From an uncultured Myxococcales bacterium (GTDB taxonomy: Bacteria > Myxococcota_A > Polyangia > Polyangiales > Polyangiaceae), in the NCBI GenBank assembly GCA_937949945.1, contig CALFEQ010000127.1:19199-83198 (forward strand): a stretch of DNA of 64,000 nt. The letters run 5' to 3'. The notes below the pieces were generated by a model. The model was not told where the DNA came from and searched no databases. It saw nothing but the letters and a program-made list of their open reading frames with translations. A program made the position numbers and the translations under genes. Shown piece after piece: positions 9,493 to 17,973 of this stretch. Every line of letters begins with the position of its first letter. Within the stretch, counting starts at the first letter, position 1.

Positions 9493-9631
9493 CAGTCCTC
9501 AGACCTCAGTCCTCGGCCCTCAGCGACTGAGGTTGGCGCGCGAAGCGCGCGCCGTCTCGAGCCTGAAGACCGCCGCGGGCGTGCGTTCCAGCTCCGCGTC
9601 GAACCCCCCACTGGAGCCTGGAGCCTGGAGC
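9493..9631 (-). repeat. Two heptamer arrays and a GC hairpin in the ptsI-GH43 gap
   Basis: The 250-base gap holds three (GGCTCCA) units on the minus strand at 9611-9631, starting six bases beyond the ptsI stop. At 9493-9523 there are about four units of the other type, GTCCTCA/GACCTCA/GTCCTCG, read on the plus strand. Between them lies a perfect stem GCGCGC-GAA-GCGCGC at 9536-9550. The GAA loop is the same as in the hairpin at 39124-39142. The remaining sequence up to the GH43 start at 9387 contains no gene I can support. Confidence 0.8.
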
Positions 9632-9637
9632 CTGAAC

Positions 9638-11602
9638 TCACTCCGTCGGCGGCGGCACGCTCGAGCGGCTCAGGGTCGTCTCGTCCGCGAGGCCCGCGAG
9701 CAGGTCGATGAAGCGCGGTGCGAGCTCGCGGGCGAGGACCTCCTCGACGGCCTCGGCGCTGTCGCACGCGAGGGCCTGCGCCGCGATCGCCTCCGCCTCG
9801 GGCACCGTCAGCCGGCGGATCGCCTCCTTGATCTCGGGGATCGCGGCGGCCTCCATCGAAAGGTCGCGCAGACCGAGCCCGACGAGCAGGCAGGCGGCGA
9901 GGGGATCGGACGCCATCGCTCCGCAGAGCGACACGGGGCGGTTGTACTTCTTGCCGACGTCCGTGACCGTCTTGATGAGGCGGAGGATGGCCGGGTTGAA
10001 CGGCGAAGCCTGCGCCGCGAGCGACTGGCTCGCGCGGTCGATCGCGAGGGCGTACTGCACGAGATCGTTCGTGCCGAGGCTGAAGAACTCGGCCTCGCGC
10101 GCGAACACGTCGGCCATCACCGCCGCGGCGGGCACCTCGATCATCATGCCGAGCGGGATGTGCTCCTCGAAGGACAGGCCGCGCGCCTTGACCTGCGCGA
10201 TCGCCTGCGCGAGCAGCCGCTTGACCTCGCGCATCTCGTGGATGCTGGCGACCATCGGCACCATGATGCGCACGTCGCCGTGGGCGCTCGCGCGCACCAT
10301 CGCGCGGAGCTGCGTGAGGAACACCTCGGGCTGCTTGAGCGCGAGGCGTACGGCGCGCAGGCCGAGCGCCGGGTTCATCTCGGCCGGCATCTGGAAGGTG
10401 CTCGCGAACTTGTCGCCGCCGAGATCGAACGTGCGCAGCGTGACCGGCTGCGGGCTCACGGCCTCGACGATCGCGCGGTAGACCTCGTACTGCTCGTCTT
10501 CGCCCGGCTGCGTCGTGCGATCGATGTAGAGGAACTCGGTGCGGTACAGGCCGATGCCCTGCGCGCCGTGATCGACGGCGAGGATCGCCTCGGCGGGCAG
10601 CTCCACGTTCGCCTTGAGCGTGACGGGGACGCCGTCGGCCGTGACGCACGGCTTGTGACGGGCGGAGAGGAGGCGCCGCGCGAAGGCGAGGTGCTGCTCG
10701 GAGCGCTGGCGCGCGTCCTTGATCGACTGCTCGCTCGGATGGACGGTGACGACGCCCGTGAGCCCGTCGACGACGAGCATGTCGCCCGTGCGGATCTCGG
10801 CGAGCGCGTCGGCCACGCCGACGACGGCGGGGATCTCGAGCGCACGCGCCATGATCGACGTGTGGCTCGTGCGCGTACCGACGCAGGTGACGAACGCGAG
10901 CGCGGGCTCGCGCACCATGCTCGCGGTGTCGGCCGGCGAGAGATCGCGCGCGACGACGATCATCGGCTCGTCGAGGCGGACCGCGTGGTGGGCGGACTCG
11001 CCGACGAGCGCGCGGAGGAGCCGATCGCAGACGAACTCGATGTCGTGGCGCCGCTCGCTGATGTACGCGTCGCGCTCGGCCGCGTCGCCCGGCTCGAACA
11101 TCGCGACGATCTCCTCGCTCGCCTCCGAGACCGCCCACTCGGCGCACTTCTTCTCGTGCCGGATCTTCCGCTCGACGCGCTCGTGCAGCGTCGGGTCCGA
11201 CAGCATCATGTCGTAGGCGTCGAGGATGGGGGACGCCTCGTGCATCCCCTTCGGCATCCGCGTGCTGACCTCGCGGAGCGTCTGCTTGGCGTCGCGGACG
11301 GCCTGTTTGACGCGGTCGAGCTCCGCCTGGATCTGGGCGCTCGGGACGTGCCGCCGGACGAAGGACGCACGGATGTCGCCGAGCACGAGCGCCGGCCCCA
11401 CGGCGACGCCGGGGGAGCCCGCGATGCCCTTGAGGACGCGCGTCTCCTTGCGCTCGAGCTCGGTGGAGCTCGGCGGCACGGACGGGACGCGGTCCTTCGC
11501 GTCGCGCGAGGACGCGTCGCGCACCGACGCCCCGGAGCTCGGCTCCGGCGGCGGAATGGCCGGGACGTCGCCCGGCCGCGGCGGAGGGCTCTTGCGAGAC
11601 AT
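9638..11602 (-). CDS. ptsI: Phosphoenolpyruvate-protein phosphotransferase, enzyme I
   Basis: Enzyme I takes phosphate from phosphoenolpyruvate and passes it to HPr, the first step of the phosphotransferase chain in the cytoplasm. The product is 654 residues with a Pro/Ser/Asp-rich N-terminal extension of about 55 residues compared with the usual 570-575. The active-site His247 lies in GTRTSHTSIMAR. The PEP-binding barrel shows GIGLYRTEFLY, the metal-site region EFFSLGTNDLVQY and the catalytic Cys in SLCGAMASDP. There is no GAF domain, so it is not PtsP. The ATG shares one base with the HPr stop (TGATG), so the two are coupled. With no sugar-specific EII genes in the window, its role is more likely regulatory than sugar uptake. 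Confidence 0.95.
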   Translation of the reverse strand: MSRKSPPPRPGDVPAIPPPEPSSGASVRDASSRDAKDRVPSVPPSSTELERKETRVLKGIAGSPGVAVGPALVLGDIRASFVRRHVPSAQIQAELDRVKQAVRDAKQTLREVSTRMPKGMHEASPILDAYDMMLSDPTLHERVERKIRHEKKCAEWAVSEASEEIVAMFEPGDAAERDAYISERRHDIEFVCDRLLRALVGESAHHAVRLDEPMIVVARDLSPADTASMVREPALAFVTCVGTRTSHTSIMARALEIPAVVGVADALAEIRTGDMLVVDGLTGVVTVHPSEQSIKDARQRSEQHLAFARRLLSARHKPCVTADGVPVTLKANVELPAEAILAVDHGAQGIGLYRTEFLYIDRTTQPGEDEQYEVYRAIVEAVSPQPVTLRTFDLGGDKFASTFQMPAEMNPALGLRAVRLALKQPEVFLTQLRAMVRASAHGDVRIMVPMVASIHEMREVKRLLAQAIAQVKARGLSFEEHIPLGMMIEVPAAAVMADVFAREAEFFSLGTNDLVQYALAIDRASQSLAAQASPFNPAILRLIKTVTDVGKKYNRPVSLCGAMASDPLAACLLVGLGLRDLSMEAAAIPEIKEAIRRLTVPEAEAIAAQALACDSAEAVEEVLARELAPRFIDLLAGLADETTLSRSSVPPPTE

Positions 11603-11904
11603 CAGCTCGGCTCTCCGAAGCGGTCGGCGATGAGCTTGCCGATCGCGTCGACGCACTCCTGGGCACGCTCTCCCGTCGCCGTGACCTCGACGACGGTGCC
11701 CTTCGAGCCGCAGAGGAGGAGCACGCCCATCACGCTCTTCGCGTTCGCCTGCTGGCCCCCGTGGGAGACGATGACCTCGCAGGGGTACCGCGTCGCGAGC
11801 TGGACGAGCTTCGTCGCCGCGCGTGCGTGCAGACCGAGCTCGTTGACGATCGTGAATCGTCCGCTCGCTCGGTTCGAACCCTCGTTCTGCACCGGATCAG
11901 TCAC
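11602..11904 (-). CDS. HPr-type phosphocarrier protein
   Basis: This 100-residue small phosphocarrier links enzyme I to EIIA. His26 in GLHARAAT is the phosphorylated histidine. The segment NAKSVMGVLLL has a serine (Ser57) in the position that HPr kinase modifies in Gram-positive HPr, and the cluster also encodes HprK, so both modes of phosphorylation are plausible. The N-terminus carries about 13 extra residues. The GTG start at 11904 lies inside the end of rapZ (8-base overlap) and the stop overlaps the ptsI start, so all three are translationally linked. Confidence 0.95.
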   Translation of the reverse strand: MTDPVQNEGSNRASGRFTIVNELGLHARAATKLVQLATRYPCEVIVSHGGQQANAKSVMGVLLLCGSKGTVVEVTATGERAQECVDAIGKLIADRFGEPS

Positions 11905-12958
11905 GGCTCGCTCCTGTCACGGTCGGGCTCGGGTCGTGCGGCCCCGAGAGGGGGATCACGCTGTGGCGACTCTCCTGGCGTCCGACGTCACGATGTACCA
12001 CCGCGATCTCGATGCGCGGTCGAGCTCCGCCGTCGCTCTCCGGTTCCGCGGCGTGGAGCGCCGCGAGCAGCCGATCGAGCTCGAGCGCGACGTGTTCGGC
12101 CAAGACGACGCTTCGGTGCATGCCCCCCGTGCAGCCAAAGGCGATCGTAAGATAGCTCTTCCCTTCACGCTCGTACTTCGGCACGACCCAACGGAGGAGG
12201 TCGAGCGTTCGGTCGAGAAGCTCGCGCGTCTCGGGCAAGCCGAGGACGAAGTCCTTGACCGGCTTCTCCGTTCCAGGGAGGCGCTTGAGCTCCGGGACGA
12301 AGTACGGGTTCTTCAAGAAGCGGACATCGAAGACGAGGTCCGCGTCGGCGGGGATCCCGTACTTGAATCCGAACGACAGGACGCGCACCGTCATGCGCTC
12401 CCTCGTGCCCGATGCCGGACCGAAGTAGCCGATGACGGCGCGCCGCAGCTCGTGGACGCTCAGCGCCGTCGTGTCGATCACGTGCGTCGAGCGGGCGCGG
12501 AGCGGCGCCAGGCGTTCGCGCTCGATCGCGATGCCTTCGAGCACGGAGGACGCGTGCGTCGTCGACTCGTAGGTCGCGAGCGCGTGCGGACGGCGCGTCT
12601 CGCTGAAGCGGCGGAGGATGGTCTCGTCCGAGGCGTCGAGGAACAGCACGGGTACGTCACGCCGGCCGTTGTCCTCGAGCTGCGAGAGGACGTTTCCGAC
12701 CTCCCCGAGGAACACGCGGACGCGCACGTCCATTCCCAACGCGACGCGCGTCATGCCGCCACGCTCGCAGAGGGCCACCGCCTGCGGCGCGAGCACCGTG
12801 GGGAGGTTGTCGATGCAGAAGAACCCGAGGTCCTCGAGCGCGCGGAGGGCGGTCGTCCGTCCTGCGCCGGAGAGGCCCGTGACCACGACGACCATCGGCC
12901 GCCGCGGGCTCGTCGACGGGGCAGGGGTGAGGGGAAGGAGGCCGGGCGGATCGTTCAC
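11897..12958 (-). CDS. rapZ: RapZ/YvcJ-family nucleotide-binding protein
   Basis: The 353-residue product belongs to the RapZ (YhbJ/YvcJ) P-loop family. In enterobacteria RapZ is an RNase adapter that controls glmS mRNA through a small RNA and senses glucosamine-6-phosphate; whether that role holds here is unknown. The Walker A loop near the N-terminus reads GLSGAGRTTAL, with Arg in place of the usual Lys, a variant also seen in actinobacterial relatives. The conserved C-terminal RNA-binding domain has SFGFKYG, DVRFLKNP and AFGCTGGMHRSV. GTG at 12958 is chosen because it overlaps the hprK stop as GTGA; the longer frame would overlap hprK by 100 bases. A Pro-rich N-terminal tail of about 20 residues precedes the fold. 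Confidence 0.93.
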   Translation of the reverse strand: MNDPPGLLPLTPAPSTSPRRPMVVVVTGLSGAGRTTALRALEDLGFFCIDNLPTVLAPQAVALCERGGMTRVALGMDVRVRVFLGEVGNVLSQLEDNGRRDVPVLFLDASDETILRRFSETRRPHALATYESTTHASSVLEGIAIERERLAPLRARSTHVIDTTALSVHELRRAVIGYFGPASGTRERMTVRVLSFGFKYGIPADADLVFDVRFLKNPYFVPELKRLPGTEKPVKDFVLGLPETRELLDRTLDLLRWVVPKYEREGKSYLTIAFGCTGGMHRSVVLAEHVALELDRLLAALHAAEPESDGGARPRIEIAVVHRDVGRQESRHSVIPLSGPHDPSPTVTGASRD

Positions 12959-14145
12959 TCGTCGCCTCCCTTCGGACGGAACGCCGGGATCCACGCCGAG
13001 CTCTCGTTGGCAGCGAACGGCTTGGCCGCGCGCTGCGGGCGCTCGGAGTCGTTCCACGGCGGGGTGGGTTGCGCCATGCTGCTGTTCGGCGGAGGCGGCG
13101 TGCCCTTGGCGCTCACCGGCGCGGTGACGACGCTCTCCGGCTGATCGTCGACCGCCATCTCCTGCGAGATGGCGGCGTTCTCTTCGAGCCGCGCGAGCAG
13201 CTCGCGCGCGCTGTGCTTCCCGGCGCGCCGGAGCAGCTCGTTGCGCGCCGCCATCTCGAGCATCGCGCCCATGTCACGGCCGGGTCGCACCGGAACGGTC
13301 ACGAGCCGGATGGGGGTGTTGAGGATCTCGTAGTACTCGTCGTCCACGCCGAGGCGGTCGTACTCCTTCGCCTCGTTCCACTCGTCGAGGCGCACGACCA
13401 TGTCGATGCGCTTCCGCTCGCGCACGGCCGTGACGCCGAACAGGTCCTTGATGTTGAGCAGCCCGAGGCCGCGCACCTCGACGTGGTGGCGGAGCAGGTC
13501 CGCCGGCGCGCCGAAGACCATGCCGGGCGGCCGCCACTCGCAGCGGACGACGTCGTCCGCGACGAGCCGGTGCCCGCGGAGGACGAGCTCGACGGCGCAC
13601 TCGCTCTTGCCGATGCCGCTCTTGCCGAGGAGCAGCAGCCCGATGCCGAAGACGTCGACGAGCACGCCGTGGAGCGACGTCGTCGGCGCGAGCTTCTCGT
13701 CGAGGAGCGCGTGGAGCGCGTTGATCGTGCGGCTCGACCGCTCCTCGCTCACGAACAGCGGCGTCCCGGTCGCCTCGGCGGCCTGGACGATGGCGCGGGG
13801 TGGCTCCGCGTCCCGCCGCGTGAGCACGACGCACGAGAGCCCGAGGGCGAAGAAGCCGCGTGCGGCCTCGCTCCGCCGCTCGGGGGTCATCGTGTCGAGG
13901 AACGACAGCTCGGTCTCCCCGAGCACCTGCAGGCGCGTCGGAACGACGCCGTGGTAGTGCCCGGCGAGCGCGAGCCCGCTCTTCTGGATGCGCGGGTGCC
14001 GGATCGGCCGGCCGAGCCCGCTCTCGCCTGCGAGGCGGAAGAGCTTCACCCCGAGACGCGTGTCGGCGACGAGCTCGCCGACGGTGACGTCGGCCATCGG
14101 CGGCGGGGAAGAGCCGGCCGGCGGTGACGCCGTCTCGTCGGTCAC
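12955..14145 (-). CDS. hprK: HPr kinase/phosphorylase
   Basis: This 396-residue enzyme phosphorylates, and in many species dephosphorylates, a serine on HPr. The N-terminal domain is followed by the P-loop GKSGIGKSE at 174-182, His159 upstream of it and the family signature EVRGLGLLNIKDLFG at 223-237. It is longer than the usual 310-330 residues because of a Pro/Ser-rich tail of about 70 residues after the kinase core, which looks disordered. The GTG start overlaps the ptsN stop as GTGA and its own stop overlaps the rapZ start in the same way. HprK together with an Ntr-type EIIA is known in several proteobacteria and points to a regulatory phosphorylation circuit. Confidence 0.95.
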   Translation of the reverse strand: MTDETASPPAGSSPPPMADVTVGELVADTRLGVKLFRLAGESGLGRPIRHPRIQKSGLALAGHYHGVVPTRLQVLGETELSFLDTMTPERRSEAARGFFALGLSCVVLTRRDAEPPRAIVQAAEATGTPLFVSEERSSRTINALHALLDEKLAPTTSLHGVLVDVFGIGLLLLGKSGIGKSECAVELVLRGHRLVADDVVRCEWRPPGMVFGAPADLLRHHVEVRGLGLLNIKDLFGVTAVRERKRIDMVVRLDEWNEAKEYDRLGVDDEYYEILNTPIRLVTVPVRPGRDMGAMLEMAARNELLRRAGKHSARELLARLEENAAISQEMAVDDQPESVVTAPVSAKGTPPPPNSSMAQPTPPWNDSERPQRAAKPFAANESSAWIPAFRPKGGDE

Positions 14146-14663
14146 GTGGCCCCCTTCTTCTCGCTTTCCGTGGCAGCCCCCGACTCCTTCGCGCTCGAGG
14201 AACCGCCCTCCTCGGCGCGGATCAGGTCGAAGACGCTCTTTTCGTCGTGCGCGTTGATGAGGCGCGTACGGAAGTCTTTGTTGCGCAGGAGCTTGGAGAC
14301 GCGGGCGAGCGTCTTGAGGTGCTCGCCCGTGGCGCGCTTCGGCGTGATGACGCCGAAGAGGATGTTCACGTCGGCGTCGTCGATCGCCTGGAAATCGACG
14401 CCTTCGGGCACGATGAGGAGCGCGGCGACCTGCTCTTTGAGCTGTGGCAGCGCGCCGTGCGGGATCGCGACGCCTTCGCCGATGCCCGTGCTCTGGAGCT
14501 GTTCGCGATCGAGCAGCGCACGCTCGATCTCCGCGACGCTCACGCCGTCCCGCTCACCGATGAGCGCGGCGAGCTGGCCGATGGCCTTCTCCTTGTCGAA
14601 CGGCTCGCCGTTCGAGCGCTTGATGCCGACGCGCTCCGGCGAGAGTAGGTCGGTGAGACGCAT
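14142..14663 (-). CDS. ptsN: PTS EIIA (nitrogen-regulatory type) domain protein
   Basis: This 173-residue stand-alone EIIA domain is the terminal phosphate acceptor of the regulatory PTS. The phosphorylated His69 lies in GVAIPHGALP. The rest of the fold matches EIIA-Ntr/fructose type (RVSKLLRNKDFRTRL near the end). A charged, Ser/Glu/Lys-rich tail of about 25 residues follows. In other bacteria EIIA-Ntr acts by binding targets such as potassium channels and sensor kinases in a phosphorylation-dependent way; the target here is unknown. It opens the tightly overlapping block ptsN-hprK-rapZ-HPr-ptsI. A 210-base repeat-filled gap separates it from hpf, so it may have its own promoter. Confidence 0.93.
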   Translation of the reverse strand: MRLTDLLSPERVGIKRSNGEPFDKEKAIGQLAALIGERDGVSVAEIERALLDREQLQSTGIGEGVAIPHGALPQLKEQVAALLIVPEGVDFQAIDDADVNILFGVITPKRATGEHLKTLARVSKLLRNKDFRTRLINAHDEKSVFDLIRAEEGGSSSAKESGAATESEKKGAT

Positions 14664-14723
14664 GGGGGGTCGTGCGGTGGGCCTCCCATCGCTGAGAGAG
14701 CCCGACGAGAAGGGTTGAAGGGA

Positions 14724-14868
14724 GCCTCGGTCGCTCAGCCCTCGGACCTCGGTCCGCGGTCCTCGGCGCTTCGGCTTCGAAGCTCGGCGTCGAGGTGCGG
14801 CCCCGAGGTCACTCTTATTCTACGACTACGACGTCATCACCTGAGGACTGAGGACTGAGGACCGAGGA
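14724..14868 (-). repeat. Heptamer arrays between hpf and ptsN
   Basis: Three ctgagga units and one ccgagga lie at 14841-14868 (GTCCTCA/GTCCTCG on the minus strand) and begin six bases beyond the hpf stop. A second, degenerate block of six units at 14724-14765 (gcctcgg, tcgctca, gccctcg, gacctcg, gtccgcg, gtcctcg) has the GTCCTCG sense on the plus strand. The two blocks face each other. They sit inside the rpoN-ptsI gene cluster and could break it into two transcription units. Confidence 0.8.
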
Positions 14869-14874
14869 CGGATG

Positions 14875-15204
14875 TCAGTCCTCGTCAGGAAGCAGATGAT
14901 CCGAGGCGCGCTCGGCGCCCTTCTTCTTGCTCGAGCCGTTGTCGTCGCGAATCTGGCGCTCGAGCTTGTCGGTGACCAAGTCGATCGCGGCGTACATGTC
15001 TTCGCTCGTCTCGCCTGCGTGGTAGTGCTTCCCCCCGGAGTGCAGGTCGACTTCCACCGTGTGTTCGGTCTTCTGACAGCTCAACGTCACCTGTCCGTAC
15101 AGTGGCTGGCGCAAGAACTTCTGCAGTCTGGAGACTTTCTCCGTGGCGTAGGCCTTGACTGCTTCGGTCGCATCCATCTGGCGGAAGGTGATGGAGATGT
15201 TCAT
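14875..15204 (-). CDS. hpf: Ribosome hibernation promoting factor, short form
   Basis: This 109-residue HPF/RaiA-family protein binds the ribosomal decoding region and helps ribosomes become inactive dimers in stationary phase. The beta-alpha-beta-beta-beta-alpha core is recognisable: MNISITFRQMDAT, the helix ending LQKFL, CQKTEHTVEVDLH and the second helix SEDMYAAIDLVTDKLERQI. It has the short length without the long C-terminal dimerisation domain, apart from a charged tail of about 20 residues. A good AAGGAGAG ribosome-binding site precedes the ATG at 15204. Its position after rpoN and before ptsN is the classic arrangement in proteobacteria. Confidence 0.95.
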   Translation of the reverse strand: MNISITFRQMDATEAVKAYATEKVSRLQKFLRQPLYGQVTLSCQKTEHTVEVDLHSGGKHYHAGETSEDMYAAIDLVTDKLERQIRDDNGSSKKKGAERASDHLLPDED

Positions 15205-15961
15205 GCGTGGCTCTCCTTCGGTTTGCCTTGACCGTTTCGTCCTGCGCCGTCGTCAGTGAGCGCAGCGCGTTCTCGCGGAAACCTGAACCTCCTCGTGAGT
15301 GGCGCCACCATGGCGCGCTCCCACGAGTCTATCCCCGCCCTGGGGCGGCAAGCTAACTCGTTTTCCGGCAGAAGCTTCATGGTGGGGCCCATGAAGAGGT
15401 CGAAGCCCCTCCAGCAGAAACGCCGACGAGCGGCGGAGATTCCAAGGTCGGCTCCGCGTCCGGCAACGCGCGGACGGGTAGGGCCGACGGAGCCGAGCCG
15501 CCTTTCCCACGCTCGACCGGTCGCTCCTGCGGACCACCGCCGCGACGCCTGCGGCGCCGTTCGGTCGAGTCGGCTCGTCGACTCGGTCCATGCGTTGCAT
15601 TCGTCGCGCGTCCCGAGGCCCTCGGAAGAGGGGCTCGCGCGGAACGTCGTCACGTCGACGATGTGCACGTCTGCCCGCTCGGGCAAGCGGGGCCGACCGA
15701 GCAGCTGGCTCTCCTTCGACGCGGCCCACGCGCCATCGGGCACACGATCGGCGGGAGAGCCAGCCCGCTCGCGCCCGGCGATGGCGTGCTTCATTCGACC
15801 GCCGCCCATCGCCGAGCGGGCGGCTCTTCGCCGCCCGATCCCCCTCCCGTCGTCACCGAGTGGTCGCTCTCGACCACCGCCCTCGCTCGACCGCTGCCGC
15901 CCACCGCCTCCTCGCCGCCGGACAGGCCGTCCGTACGAAGGATAGCGCTGGCCGGCCGCGG
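15205..15961. other. 757-base gap between rpoN and hpf, no gene seen
   Basis: Six-frame reading gives only Arg/Pro/Ser-rich frames here that look like GC artefacts, with no recognisable domain, signal or ribosome-binding site apart from the one for hpf. I did not find a convincing sigma-54 promoter for hpf. A gap this long within an otherwise compact cluster may hold an hpf promoter and a leader or small RNA, but nothing in the sequence proves it. Confidence 0.6.
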
Positions 15962-17479
15962 TCAGAAGAGCTTCTTCCGCTTGCTCGAGGCGAGGATGCC
16001 CAGCATCTCGCGGTATTTCGCAACGGTACGCCGGGCGATCTGGATGCCGTCCTGCTTGGCCAGGATCTCGACGATGGCCTGATCGCTGAGGGGGTTCGAC
16101 TTGTCCTCGTTGTCGATGATCTTCTTGATCGCCTGCTTGACGCTCTCCGAGGCGATGTCCTCCTCGGCGACGCGGCGGATCGACGAGTTGAAGAAGTACT
16201 TCAGCTCGAACAGGCCTTGCGGCGTGTGGACGTACTTGTTCGTCGTCACGCGGCTGATCGTGGACTCGTGCATGCCGACCGCCTCGGCGACGTCGCGGAG
16301 GATCATCGGCTTGAGATACGCGACGCCCTTCTCGAAGAACTCGCGCTGCTTCTCGACGATGCACTCGGTGACGCGGATGATCGTCTTGCGACGCTGCTCG
16401 ATCGCGCGGATGAGCCACTGCGCGTTCCGCAGCTTCTCGCCGATGAACTCCTTCGCGTTCGGATCCTTGAGCAGCTGCTTCGTCAGGGCCTCGTTGATGT
16501 AGAGGCGCTGCACGCCGCGATCGTTGTCGGTGACGATGAACTTGTCGCCTTCCTTGATGACGTAGACGTCCGGCGTGATCGCGATCTGCTTGTCGTCGGT
16601 GTCCGTGAAGTTGCGCGCGGGGCGGCTCTCGAGCTTCTGGATCTCCTTGACCGCCTCGTAGACCTCCTCGATCGGCACCTTCAGGTCGCGCGCGATCGCC
16701 TGGTAGTTGTGCTTCTCCAGGTTGTGCAGGTGCTTGTCGAGGATCTGGATCTCCAGATCGTCGTAGCCGTAGACCTCGGCCTGCACGAGCAAGCACTCAC
16801 GGAGATCGCGGGCGCAGACGCCGACGGGATCGAACTCCTGCATCATGCGGAGCACCTCGGGGGCGTCCTCCGGGTCGAGGCCGGCCTCCTCGGCGAGCTC
16901 CTCGATCGTGAGATCGGGCGTGCGCGTTCCGTCGGGCCGCTCGACGCCCTTGAGGTCGAGGAAGCCCTGTTCGTCGAGGTTGCCGAGGACGAGCTCTGCG
17001 AAGCGCTTCTCGGCATCCGTCATGTCGCTCATCTGGATCTGCCACCGCAGGTGATCGACGAGCGTCGTGCCCTTCGTGAGGTTCTGCTCGATGGGCGGTA
17101 GCTCCTCGAACCCGCCACGGTTGGCAGGGAGCGGCTGCTGGAGCGTCCGGTTCTCGAGGAACTGCTCCCAGTCGATCTCCTGGACCTGCTTGCCGTCCGT
17201 CTTCGCGGCCTCCCCCGACTCGACCCGCTTGCGGTCGTCCAACAACTCCATCCGCCGCTCGCCCTGTTCCAGCGTCGGCGTCGGCAGACCCTCGGGAGAA
17301 TCCGTGGCGCGGGGTCGAGGCTCGAAATCCTCGTCCGCCAGGACGGGATTCGCGTCGCACTCCTTGCGGATTTCCTCGATCAGCTCCAGACGCGACAGCT
17401 GCAGCAGACGGATCGCCTGCTGGAGCTGCGGGGTCATGACGAGCTGCTGGCTGAGCTTGAGCTGTTGTTTGATTTCCAT
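15962..17479 (-). CDS. rpoN: RNA polymerase sigma-54 factor
   Basis: This 505-residue sigma-54 directs RNA polymerase to -24/-12 promoters that need enhancer-binding activators. Region I at the N-terminus is Gln/Leu-rich (EIKQQLKLSQQLVMTPQLQQ). An acidic region II follows, then the core-binding domain, the helix-turn-helix (ISRVTTNKYVHTPQGLFELK) and the RpoN box ARRTVAKYRE at about 482-491. The ATG at 17479 is chosen because region I begins there. A longer frame would start within a leader hairpin. The cluster with lptB upstream and hpf/ptsN downstream is the standard rpoN neighbourhood. Confidence 0.97.
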   Translation of the reverse strand: MEIKQQLKLSQQLVMTPQLQQAIRLLQLSRLELIEEIRKECDANPVLADEDFEPRPRATDSPEGLPTPTLEQGERRMELLDDRKRVESGEAAKTDGKQVQEIDWEQFLENRTLQQPLPANRGGFEELPPIEQNLTKGTTLVDHLRWQIQMSDMTDAEKRFAELVLGNLDEQGFLDLKGVERPDGTRTPDLTIEELAEEAGLDPEDAPEVLRMMQEFDPVGVCARDLRECLLVQAEVYGYDDLEIQILDKHLHNLEKHNYQAIARDLKVPIEEVYEAVKEIQKLESRPARNFTDTDDKQIAITPDVYVIKEGDKFIVTDNDRGVQRLYINEALTKQLLKDPNAKEFIGEKLRNAQWLIRAIEQRRKTIIRVTECIVEKQREFFEKGVAYLKPMILRDVAEAVGMHESTISRVTTNKYVHTPQGLFELKYFFNSSIRRVAEEDIASESVKQAIKKIIDNEDKSNPLSDQAIVEILAKQDGIQIARRTVAKYREMLGILASSKRKKLF

Positions 17480-17499
17480 CGGGTTCTTCTGGCCAGGGG

Positions 17500-17544
17500 C
17501 CCCACGGGCGTGGGGTTGGAACAGCGGCCCCACCTTCCGTGGGG
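17500..17544 (-). promoter_or_regulatory. Tandem hairpins with identical stems in the rpoN leader
   Basis: Two perfect 6-bp stems share the same arms: CCCCAC-GGGC-GTGGGG at 17500-17515 and CCCCAC-CTTCC-GTGGGG at 17528-17544. They lie 20 to 65 bases upstream of the rpoN ATG on the transcribed strand. Because the arms are identical, the first arm can also pair with the last, giving alternative folds. This could be a leader control element or a protein-binding site. No run of T follows, so a simple terminator is unlikely. Confidence 0.5.
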
Positions 17545-17624
17545 ACGGTCCTCGTGGAACCGGCTGTCAGACGGGGCCACGTAGTTCCGCCAGAAAAAGC
17601 TTACACGCCGGCGAGGGTCACGAA

Positions 17625-17640
17625 AGCGAAAACAGTGCCA
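17625..17640 (-). promoter_or_regulatory. Possible sigma-54 promoter of rpoN
   Basis: Read on the minus strand the site is TGGCACTGTTTTCGCT. It has the complete TGGCAC -24 element, GG and GC at the required 10-base separation, and TCGC in place of TTGC at -12. Transcription would begin about 135 bases before the rpoN ATG and include the two leader hairpins. This would make rpoN autoregulated. It is a single match found by eye, so chance is possible. Confidence 0.4.
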
Positions 17641-17973
17641 GCGGGGAAATTTGCTACGCAGAGGCCCAAATTTGCGCTCGCGCTCGGCGCTTTCCCGCTT
17701 CTTCGTCTTGACGGGCGCCCGGCCGATCCGTCGCGGATGGGCTCGACCTCGATGGGGCGCTTCGGCCCGCTCGGGCTTCGTTGGCATGTTTTCTGAGCGC
17801 ACCGACCTCGTGCTCGCGCTCGCCCGCGCGAACGTCCTTCTGGTCGGGATCGATCGGCGCGGCGCGTGCCGCCCGACGGAGCGATCGGCTGTCGATGGTC
17901 GCGCTCGGTACGGGCTCGCCCGCGATCCGCGGTTCGGCCGGGCCCCAGCGTCACGACGCGAGGAGTGACCGGC

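Larger units (their letters stand above)
17480..17973. other. 494-base leader and gap upstream of rpoN
   Basis: Apart from the two hairpins at 17500-17544 and the possible sigma-54 promoter at 17625-17640, I see no gene in this stretch. The overlapping Arg/Pro-rich frames have no domain or start signal. The gap separates the wHTH regulator gene from rpoN, so rpoN probably has its own promoter here. Confidence 0.55.

Noticed and set aside
9638..11656. Longer ptsI frame starting at 11656
   Set aside because: It would overlap HPr by 54 bases; the ATG at 11602 forms a TGATG coupling with the HPr stop and precedes the first family-like residues.
15256..15945. A 229-codon plus-strand frame in the rpoN-hpf gap
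   Set aside because: It is Arg/Pro/Ser-rich with no domain, no ribosome-binding site and no homology I recognise; it was treated as non-coding.
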